NCBI GenBank assembly: GCA_947457525.1
Contig: CANGXE010000134.1
Location: forward strand, 1 to 5,352
From: Bacteroidota bacterium
GTDB taxonomy: Bacteria; Bacteroidota; Bacteroidia; Chitinophagales; LD1
Reading direction: 5' to 3'
DNA length: 5,352 nucleotides
How positions within the stretch are numbered: position 1 is the first letter of the stretch; the number at the start of each line of letters is the position of its first letter. Made by a program: the position numbers and the translations under genes. Shown here in pieces: positions 1 through 5,352 of this stretch. The notes beneath the pieces were generated by a model, which saw nothing but the letters and a program-made list of their open reading frames with translations, did no database searches and had not been told where the DNA came from.

Positions 1-128
1 AGTTCTTTCAACTCGTTTTTGCTGCCGAGGTATTTGATGCGAAATTGTTCGATTTCATCGGGAGTGGCAGGTGAGGCTGCTTGAATGGCTGCGAGTATCT
101 GATTGGCTTTGTCGAATGGTTCTTGCAT
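1..128 (-). CDS. pheS: Phenylalanyl-tRNA synthetase alpha subunit, N-terminal fragment (cut by window edge)
   Basis: This is the beginning of the alpha chain of the cytoplasmic (alpha-beta)2 phenylalanyl-tRNA synthetase, which charges tRNA-Phe with phenylalanine. Reading leftward from the ATG at 128-126 gives 42 complete codons with no stop, and the frame runs off the window. The fragment opens with a helical stretch (residues 1-18), then an acidic segment, then FRIKYLGSK at residues 29-37 followed by NELKEL. An 'FRxKYLGxKG' block shortly after the N terminus is the hallmark of bacterial PheS, just after the start of its N-terminal coiled-coil tRNA-binding arm. The family is usually about 340 residues, so roughly 300 residues, including the whole catalytic domain, lie outside. 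No Shine-Dalgarno sequence precedes the ATG, as is common in Bacteroidota. The gene is divergent from the kinase-like gene to its right. The identification rests on a short fragment but the motif is characteristic. Confidence 0.88.
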   Translation of the reverse strand, partial: MQEPFDKANQILAAIQAASPATPDEIEQFRIKYLGSKNELKE

Positions 129-277
129 GTGGCGAATTTATGGATTTTGGACAATTGAAGAAATGAATTTTTATGCATGAAAAAGGAAGGCGAGGGATAT
201 GTATTATATTGCTATACTTACTTTGTATGAACGCTAATGAATTGAATATAGACGACACGATTTCAAAGAAGAAAAAG

Positions 278-1288
278 ATGTTTCCGATAGGCGAAGAACT
301 ATGGAAGTATTTGACGGAGTATAGTCGCGACATCACTATTCCTATCACGTATCAAGATCTTCGTCACTTCAACGGCAGTGTGGCGGTGCGAGACAAGAAA
401 GGGAAAGACACCTTGTGGGAATCGGCACTATATCCGGACAGTGAGGTTCAACACATTCACGATGGGTTGAAGACCATTTATGCGATATTGAAAACGGGAG
501 GTGATGTGTCGGTCCATACCCACTTGGTGGTGGAGCGTATTGACTATTGCACCTTTGGTAACTCCAATCCGTTTCGCATAAAGATTGTGAATAATCTGAA
601 TGACAATTACGATTACTTTTATGTGAAGCAAGGGGATGCTTCGCGGGTGTACGGTTTAGAGTTGGAGCATATTCTTTCACCTTCGCGCATCAATTATTTT
701 ACGTTTCAAAACACGCTGGTGGAAGAACACATTGCAGGCATTCCGGGCGATCAGTTTATGTTGAATTACTTACATAACTCAGAGTTCAACAAGGTGCGCA
801 TTGCCAAAGAGTTTGTGAAGTTTAACGAGCGGTGTTTTGTTCGGTTGTTGGGAGACATGCGCTCCTACAATTATGTGTTTGATATCACGCCCGATTTTGA
901 AGAAGTCCAGTTTCGCTTACGCGCCATCGACTTCGATCAGCAGAGCTATGAAGGCAAGCGGACGATTTACTTACCACAGTTTTTTAAAGAGAATTTACCC
1001 TTAGTTCAACTTACCTTAGACTTGCTCACTCCGGCCACCATTCGGCAGTATCAAAAAGAAGAGCGAACGCTCATAGCGCGAAGGAGTTTGTCTTCGGCTT
1101 ACAGGCTCAACCAATTGGTGGAGGTGATGAGCAAAGACACGATTTCTTTGCCCAATAAAGTGACACAACTAGGCGAAGAATTAGCAAAGTTTTATGACCA
1201 TGCGGCATTCTTAACTTGTCAATCGATGGGCGAACTGTTGCGCTGCAGTTTGAACTTGATAGAACAAGAGATACAGCGGAAAAAGTAA
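278..1288 (+). CDS. Unnamed protein with kinase/aminoglycoside-phosphotransferase-like fold
   Basis: I do not recognise a named family, but the 336-residue product shows kinase-like landmarks in the right order. These are a beta3-like lysine in FYVKQ (K117), an alphaC-like glutamate in GLELEHI (E128 or E130), a hinge-like stretch EEHIAGIPGDQF (149-160), a catalytic-loop-like LLGDMRSYN (D193 and N198, the canonical five-residue spacing) and a metal-binding-like AIDFDQ (D218, D220). From family knowledge, such a protein would bind ATP and phosphorylate a small molecule or protein; that function is inferred. There is no membrane segment, so it is probably cytoplasmic. Blocks at residues 45-76 and 82-105 look conserved, and the C-terminal third is helical. 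Start choice: in-frame ATGs also exist at 173 and 227. The stretch 173-226 uses unusual codons (AGG, CGA, GGG, ATA, TGT) and would add a hydrophobic leader that does not suit a cytosolic enzyme. The ATG at 278 follows a purine-rich run; 227 remains possible. The gene stands alone, divergent from pheS and convergent with the GH13 gene. Confidence 0.8.
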   Translation: MFPIGEELWKYLTEYSRDITIPITYQDLRHFNGSVAVRDKKGKDTLWESALYPDSEVQHIHDGLKTIYAILKTGGDVSVHTHLVVERIDYCTFGNSNPFRIKIVNNLNDNYDYFYVKQGDASRVYGLELEHILSPSRINYFTFQNTLVEEHIAGIPGDQFMLNYLHNSEFNKVRIAKEFVKFNERCFVRLLGDMRSYNYVFDITPDFEEVQFRLRAIDFDQQSYEGKRTIYLPQFFKENLPLVQLTLDLLTPATIRQYQKEERTLIARRSLSSAYRLNQLVEVMSKDTISLPNKVTQLGEELAKFYDHAAFLTCQSMGELLRCSLNLIEQEIQRKK

Positions 1289-1298
1289 CTGCTCAGTA

Positions 1299-2993
1299 TC
1301 AATTTTCTAATTGAAAAATACGCCCTTCATACGGTTGCAATTGTTGTGTTGAGCTATCGGAGTGAGTGGTGAAAATGGTAGTTCCGTTTATCGGCTCAAT
1401 CTCTTTAACTTTCTTACTCATGTTCAACAGCACTAAGTAACTGGCTTCGCCATCTGTTCTTTCATAAGCCAGTATATTTTTGTCGTTAAAATCTTTTTTC
1501 AAAGTAAAACTACCCGAATTCAATGCAGGGATGCTTTTACGTAGGGTTAAAAGTTTACGATAAGTGTTCAGCAACGAAGTGCTGTCTTGAAGTTGATTCG
1601 CTACGTTGATGGTTTTGTAAGTGCTGACAATCGGTAACCAAGGTTGCGCCAATGAATCGCAAAAACCGGCATTCGCTTGGTCGCTCCATAGCATGGGGGT
1701 GCGGCACTCATCGCGGTTGAGCGTTTCGGGAGAGAGGTCAGCTAAAAACTGCGGCACTTTACTATTCGCAATCGCCACGGCATCTTTCCCTTCTTTGAGT
1801 GGAATGCGTACATTGGGCATGCCGAGTTCTTCGCCATTGTAGACAAATGGAATGCCTCTCGTGGTGAGTTGCACCAAGGCTTTTAGTTTTGCTTTGGCGA
1901 CACTGCTGTTTACTCGGTCAATCGAACGCGTGCGGTCATGGTTGCCAAACACCAAAGTAGGAATGAGCGGATCAGCAAATTCATGATTAAAACCGGCTAA
2001 CATTTTGGCGTACTTCCTCGCATCGAATTTTTCAGAAATGGCTTTAAATAAAAATACACCATGCAAACCGTCTTTGCCGTCTTTCTTGCAGAAATTTTTG
2101 ATGAGCGATTCTTCACCATGCGATTCACCAATCAACACGCGAGTTGGCGACTGATACTCATTAATCACTTGGCGCAACTCTGTGGCAAACCCAAAACTTT
2201 GTTCTTGCAAAAAGTTGTTTTTGGCGTATTGGAAAAAGATGGTGAGTTTGCTATCGCTTGGCAATAGTTTTGCCGAAGGAGGATTGTTTTTGAGCGTGCT
2301 GTCTTCATGAATAGCACTGATAATGTCTAACCGAAAACCATCAACGCCTTTATCGAGCCAAAAGCGAACAATGTCAAACATCGCTTTTTTTACTTCCGCA
2401 TTATTATAATTCAAATCAGGTTGAAAAGGCAAAAAGCCATGGTAGTAAAATTGATGACGTGCCGGATGATATTGCCAAGCTCTATCGCCCACCATGCTGC
2501 GCCAGTTGTTAGGTCGCTTCAAACCATCTTTACCGCGACCATCTTTCCAAATATACCAATCGGCTTTGGGGTTGTCTTTTGACGAACTCGATTCTTTGAA
2601 CCAAGCATGTTGGTCGGAGGTGTGGTTCATCACCATGTCAAAAATCAAGTGCATACCTCTGCGATGTATCTCTTCGACCAAGCGTTTGAAAGTAACTGTA
2701 TCTCCATATACTGAATCAATGGCGGTGTAGTCGCTGATGTCATACCCAAAATCGCGTTGCGGACTTTGGGTGAAAGGTGAAATCCAAATTGATTCAAAGC
2801 CAAGTTGCTGAATGTAATCCAACTTTTGAATGATGCCTTCCAAGTCGCCAATGCCGTCTGCATTAGTGTCATAAAACGAACGGGGATAAATTTGATAAAC
2901 CGTGGTTTTTTTCCACCAATCGTCCGCTGTGCTTTGCGCAAAACTGGAAGCTGAAAAAAGGAAAAATAGAAGCGAAAAGAAAAGTGTTTTCAT
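1299..2993 (-). CDS. Secreted GH13 alpha-glucosidase-type glycoside hydrolase
   Basis: This is an alpha-amylase superfamily (GH13) enzyme that would cleave alpha-glucosidic bonds in maltose, isomaltose or related oligosaccharides. The 564-residue product starts with a signal peptide (hydrophobic residues 4-18, likely cleavage after A19 in SSFA-Q), so it probably acts in the periplasm or outside the cell. The mature part opens with the classic VYQIYPRSF and a Ca-binding-like DTNADGIGD loop (42-50). GH13 regions follow: I, DMVMNH (119-124); II, GFRLD (219-223) with nucleophile D223; III, GES with general acid E290; IV, GNHD with D353. QPDLNY (191-196) and NRDECRTPMLW (426-436) are typical of the alpha-glucosidase/oligo-1,6-glucosidase branch. 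A beta-sandwich domain C ends the protein. The residue after the nucleophile is Ile, where Val is associated with alpha-1,6 and Thr/Ala with alpha-1,4 preference, so linkage specificity is unclear. The ATG at 2993 is preferred over the TTG at 3020 because the signal peptide begins there. No SusC/SusD-like genes flank it. It lies 27 bp behind the DAHP synthase gene and may share its transcript. Confidence 0.95.
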   Translation of the reverse strand: MKTLFFSLLFFLFSASSFAQSTADDWWKKTTVYQIYPRSFYDTNADGIGDLEGIIQKLDYIQQLGFESIWISPFTQSPQRDFGYDISDYTAIDSVYGDTVTFKRLVEEIHRRGMHLIFDMVMNHTSDQHAWFKESSSSKDNPKADWYIWKDGRGKDGLKRPNNWRSMVGDRAWQYHPARHQFYYHGFLPFQPDLNYNNAEVKKAMFDIVRFWLDKGVDGFRLDIISAIHEDSTLKNNPPSAKLLPSDSKLTIFFQYAKNNFLQEQSFGFATELRQVINEYQSPTRVLIGESHGEESLIKNFCKKDGKDGLHGVFLFKAISEKFDARKYAKMLAGFNHEFADPLIPTLVFGNHDRTRSIDRVNSSVAKAKLKALVQLTTRGIPFVYNGEELGMPNVRIPLKEGKDAVAIANSKVPQFLADLSPETLNRDECRTPMLWSDQANAGFCDSLAQPWLPIVSTYKTINVANQLQDSTSLLNTYRKLLTLRKSIPALNSGSFTLKKDFNDKNILAYERTDGEASYLVLLNMSKKVKEIEPINGTTIFTTHSDSSTQQLQPYEGRIFQLEN

Positions 2994-2995
2994 GT

Positions 2996-3009
2996 CCGAA
3001 TATATTCGG
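2996..3009. repeat. Perfect 14-bp palindrome just upstream of the GH13 start codon
   Basis: CCGAATATATTCGG is its own reverse complement and ends 2 bp before the GH13 ATG, inside the 27-bp gap behind the DAHP synthase stop codon. As DNA it could be an operator for a dimeric repressor. As RNA it could form a 5-bp stem with a TATA loop covering the ribosome-binding region. It has no following T-run on either strand, so it does not look like an intrinsic terminator. The palindrome is directly visible; any regulatory role is inference. Confidence 0.45.
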
Positions 3010-3020
3010 CAAAGTAGCAA

Positions 3021-4112
3021 TTATTTAGCAATCACTTTTTCTTGATGGCGAATACTTTCGTTGTGGATTTGCTGAAAGAGTTTGAGTATAAATTCTTCGG
3101 TGAGTCCACCTGTTGTTCCTTTGGCTAGTGCGCGTTTCACAATCTGCGCCCAGCGTTCCGATTGGTGAAGCGTTAACTGATGCTCATTTTTGAACGAACC
3201 AATTTCTTCCGAAATCCCCATGCGCTCACACATCAACTCGATGATGTAATCGTCAATACGATCTACGCGCGAACGAAGCTCATTGAGGTCGGCTAGTGCA
3301 TCGATGGAATTTTTAGGTTGACGAACAATCAGTGTGGTTAAAATTTCCCCTAATCGTTCGGGAGTCACTTGTTGCTTAGCATCGCTCCACGCTTTGTCGG
3401 GGTTGATGTGCGTTTCTATCATCAATCCTTCAAACCCCATGTCTAACCCTTGTTGTGCCAACGTGTAAATCAAATCTCTTGTACCGCCAATGTGAGATGG
3501 GTCAACGATGATTGGAATATCCGGATGGCGTCTGCGCAATTCTATCGGCAATTCCCACATGGGTGGATTGCGATACATGGTTTTTTGATAAGATGAAAAT
3601 CCGCGATGAACTGCAGTCAGTTTGATGATGCCAACGGCATGAATTCGTTCTAAAGCGCCAATCCAAAGTTCGAGGTCGGGGTTGACAGGATTTTTAATCA
3701 TCACGGGGATGTCAACGCCTTTTAGCGACTCCGCAATTTCTTGCACCGCAAAAGGAGAAACCGTGGTGCGCGCACCAATCCACAACACATCAATTTCATT
3801 TTTCAATGCGGCATAAACGTGTTCAGGACTAGCAATTTCTATACACACCGGCAAACCCACTTCTCGTCCGGCATTTTTCACCCAAGGCAATCCGATTTCA
3901 CCTACGCCTTCAAACGAGTTTGGGCGAGTGCGCGGTTTCCACACTCCGGCTCTGATCATTTGTACTTTCCCATTTGTGTTGGCCACAATTTCGCGAACCG
4001 TAGATAGCATTTGCTCTTCGCCTTCAGCACTACACGGCCCTGCAATCACTAGAGGATGCTCTGTGCGAAAGCCCCAATTATCGAGAGTGGTGGCGGTTAA
4101 TGGATTGGTCAC
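3021..4112 (-). CDS. Bifunctional DAHP synthase / chorismate mutase (AroQ type)
   Basis: This cytoplasmic enzyme joins two steps of aromatic amino acid synthesis: phosphoenolpyruvate plus erythrose 4-phosphate to DAHP, and chorismate to prephenate. Residues 1 to about 265 are a KDO8P-synthase-like DAHP synthase barrel with GPCSAE (25-30), KPRTRP (59-64), IGAR (112-115), MIKNP (138-142), DPSHIGG (204-210) and ETHINPD (233-239). Residues 274-360 form an AroQ chorismate mutase helix bundle. Against E. coli chorismate mutase, R11, R28, K39, R51, S84 and Q88 match R280, R297, K308, R320, S353 and Q357 with identical spacing, so the mutase should be active; the D48 and E52 positions are Q317 and W321. 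The 363-residue length is normal for the fused Bacteroidota form. The start is GTG at 4112: there is no ATG, GTG or TTG between it and the in-frame TAG upstream, and the N terminus aligns well with the family. No pheA, tyrA or aminotransferase gene is adjacent, although such genes often accompany it. The chorismate mutase domain often mediates feedback by prephenate or its products in such fusions; this was not testable here. Confidence 0.96.
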   Translation of the reverse strand: MTNPLTATTLDNWGFRTEHPLVIAGPCSAEGEEQMLSTVREIVANTNGKVQMIRAGVWKPRTRPNSFEGVGEIGLPWVKNAGREVGLPVCIEIASPEHVYAALKNEIDVLWIGARTTVSPFAVQEIAESLKGVDIPVMIKNPVNPDLELWIGALERIHAVGIIKLTAVHRGFSSYQKTMYRNPPMWELPIELRRRHPDIPIIVDPSHIGGTRDLIYTLAQQGLDMGFEGLMIETHINPDKAWSDAKQQVTPERLGEILTTLIVRQPKNSIDALADLNELRSRVDRIDDYIIELMCERMGISEEIGSFKNEHQLTLHQSERWAQIVKRALAKGTTGGLTEEFILKLFQQIHNESIRHQEKVIAK

Positions 4113-4134
4113 GTTTTTATTTTTTGCTTGAGCG

Positions 4135-4164
4135 TTTGTTTTTAAGTCAGAAAAAGTAACTTCG
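4135..4164 (+). promoter_or_regulatory. Possible Bacteroidota-type promoter for the secreted Cys/His protein
   Basis: TTTG at 4135-4138 is followed after 18 bp by TAACTTCG at 4157-4164. The second box differs at one position from the Bacteroidota -7 consensus TAnnTTTG, and the spacing fits the known TTG-N17-23-TAnnTTTG layout. If used, transcription would begin within a few bases of the ATG at 4170, giving a nearly leaderless mRNA. In A/T-rich DNA such a match can arise by chance. The 57-bp gap must also hold, or lie next to, the promoter for the divergent DAHP synthase gene, for which I found no good match. Confidence 0.3.
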
Positions 4165-4169
4165 GATTG

Positions 4170-5352
4170 ATGAAGCCACTTTTTTGTATCTGCCTTGTAC
4201 TAACATTTTTTGCTCGCACAAGTTTAGCACAATCCATTAATTATCCGATTAACTCTTTTGAGAAAACCACAGCCACCTTTAGCTACTTGCTTTGGAACAA
4301 TGACCAAATTGCGAAGAACGACACGGTGCATGAACTTATTACCGACCTAGTCGAACCAATGTTGGTCGACTCGGTGATTGAGCGAAAAAAACAGCACCAT
4401 AAACTTTTTCCATTGGGTTGGTTTATTCATGCCTTTGGTGGATTTAACTGGCGCGCTAACTCGATGGTCAAGCAAAAGTTTGTGGGCACGGTGAAACATC
4501 ACGGTCGCAGTGGCAGCAAAGAATACACTGAGTATGACATCAATTTTGATATATACTTCAATACTCGAAAATATTTGGATAAAGTATTGACCGGTTATGA
4601 TATGCAGCGCAAACACAAAAAGCAAGATGTACGCCCATCGCATCGCACCGATTACAACGGCCCACGCTTTTTGCGCGACACCGCTAACCTTGACAAAAAT
4701 CTTTTTCGCTTGCATTGTGAGCTAACGCCTCCTGAAGCTTTTCGCCCACAGTTGCATTATCTATTTTATGCTACACAACCCGATGGCACTTCGATGAAAA
4801 CGCATCCCAACATGGAGAGCAATCACCCCACGATGGGTTTTTATGGTGTGTTTTGCAGCGACTGCAATCACAACTGCCACCCGGAGTTGCATCCTTATGA
4901 AATGACCTGGTGGTTAAAGGCAAACGAAGGTGATGAAACGGACACTAGAACATGGCTTTTTGGTCTTTTTCATGAGGGCAGCAACCGGATGAAAAAGTGG
5001 AGTGTTAACCCCATGACCGGTAGCATCAAATTACCTTTTGTAATAGATTTGAAAGAAGGGGCTGCACTAGATATTTTTGCCGAGCATTTGGTGTTTAATA
5101 AATTTCAAGATAAGGAATTAGTAAAACTCAATTTGCCCGAAAACTCATTCAACCCACGGAAAAAAGAAGTAGACATTAGTTTCACGGAAAATGGAGTAGA
5201 AATCACCTCTGCGAAAGTGAGGTTCAACAGCGCGATGCCCACCGATGGGTTGAAGTATTGGTTCAGTGATGTTAATTTCGATAAACAAAACCAAGTGTTG
5301 AGTGGTTACTTTCATTTAGCTACATCGGTCACTGATTTATATACCACAAGAA
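4170..5352 (+). CDS. Secreted protein of unknown function with Cys/His-rich motif, 3' end outside window
   Basis: An open frame runs from the ATG at 4170 to the window end: 394 codons and no stop. The N terminus is a signal peptide (hydrophobic residues 4-15, likely cleavage after A20 in SLA-QS), so the protein is exported. I do not recognise the family. The mature part is rich in aromatic residues (for example GWFIHAFGGFNWR at 83-95), with a basic segment around 130-160. Its clearest feature is CSDCNHNCHPELHPYE (229-244): three Cys, three His, Asp and Glu within 16 residues, just after further His-Pro pairs at 212-213 and 219-220. This resembles a metal-binding or catalytic site, but that is inference. 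The part after about residue 300 reads as alternating beta-type sequence. No further membrane segment or lipobox is visible, and any C-terminal sorting domain would lie beyond the edge. Codon use resembles the neighbours. It is divergent from the DAHP synthase gene with a 57-bp gap. Confidence 0.85.
   Translation, partial: MKPLFCICLVLTFFARTSLAQSINYPINSFEKTTATFSYLLWNNDQIAKNDTVHELITDLVEPMLVDSVIERKKQHHKLFPLGWFIHAFGGFNWRANSMVKQKFVGTVKHHGRSGSKEYTEYDINFDIYFNTRKYLDKVLTGYDMQRKHKKQDVRPSHRTDYNGPRFLRDTANLDKNLFRLHCELTPPEAFRPQLHYLFYATQPDGTSMKTHPNMESNHPTMGFYGVFCSDCNHNCHPELHPYEMTWWLKANEGDETDTRTWLFGLFHEGSNRMKKWSVNPMTGSIKLPFVIDLKEGAALDIFAEHLVFNKFQDKELVKLNLPENSFNPRKKEVDISFTENGVEITSAKVRFNSAMPTDGLKYWFSDVNFDKQNQVLSGYFHLATSVTDLYTTR

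Noticed and set aside
168..184. Near-palindrome TTTTT-ATGCAT-G-AAAAA in the pheS/kinase-like divergent gap
   Set aside because: It is imperfect by one base and built mostly of homopolymer runs, so chance is a sufficient explanation.
218..225. TTACTTTG as a -7 promoter box for the kinase-like gene
   Set aside because: It departs from TAnnTTTG at the second base and has no TTG box at a suitable distance upstream.
173..277. N-terminal extension of the kinase-like gene with a hydrophobic leader resembling a signal peptide
   Set aside because: The codons in 173-226 are unlike the rest of the gene, the leader has no good cleavage site, and a kinase-type fold is expected in the cytoplasm. The ATG at 278 (or 227) is more credible.
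55..680. Minus-strand reading frames opposite the pheS start and the kinase-like gene
   Set aside because: Their compositions (Ser/His/Pro-rich, no motifs) are those of shadow frames, and one overlaps the pheS start region in another frame.
1299..1314. TCAATT-TTCT-AATTGA hairpin at the convergent gene ends, as a bidirectional terminator
   Set aside because: The 6-bp stem is almost entirely A/T and is not followed by a T-run on either strand. It also overlaps the last codons of the GH13 gene, so it is too weak to call.
2994..3020. TTG start at 3020 giving nine extra residues on the GH13 protein
   Set aside because: It would put residues ahead of a standard signal peptide that starts cleanly at the ATG at 2993.
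4347..4715. 122-residue hydrophobic reading frame on the minus strand
   Set aside because: It lies wholly antisense to the secreted protein gene, which has a signal peptide, sensible codons and a much longer frame.

Overview
The window looks like ordinary chromosomal DNA from a member of the Bacteroidota. The evidence is: two secreted proteins whose signal peptides end in the typical '(S)xxAQS' pattern, A-rich start regions without Shine-Dalgarno sequences, a DAHP synthase with a C-terminal chorismate mutase (the arrangement usual in that phylum), and a possible promoter of the Bacteroidota type. I cannot place it more finely. There is no rRNA, tRNA, CRISPR, insertion sequence or phage gene, and no gene-free stretch over 300 bases.

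Layout, left to right. (1) Positions 1-128, minus strand: the first 42 codons of pheS (phenylalanyl-tRNA synthetase alpha chain), cut by the window edge. (2) Positions 278-1288, plus strand, divergent from pheS: a protein of about 336 residues without a name I recognise, but with the ordered motifs of a protein-kinase/aminoglycoside-phosphotransferase-like fold. (3) Positions 1299-2993, minus strand, convergent with (2) across a 10-bp gap: a secreted GH13 alpha-glucosidase-type enzyme. (4) Positions 3021-4112, minus strand, 27 bp upstream of (3): bifunctional DAHP synthase/chorismate mutase, starting at GTG. (5) Positions 4170-5352, plus strand, divergent from (4) across only 57 bp: a secreted protein of unknown function, still open at the window end after 394 codons, with a striking Cys/His-rich motif.

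Functional links are limited. DAHP synthase/chorismate mutase commits carbon to aromatic amino acids and pulls it toward prephenate, and PheRS uses the resulting phenylalanine, but the two genes lie about 3 kb apart and are probably not co-regulated. The GH13 enzyme could be co-transcribed behind the DAHP synthase gene, though the pairing has no obvious metabolic logic. A perfect 14-bp palindrome sits in the short gap between them, right at the GH13 start codon.

The least explained parts are the kinase-like protein and the Cys/His-motif secreted protein. I do not see a clear multi-gene novel system such as a defence island or a biosynthetic cluster here.
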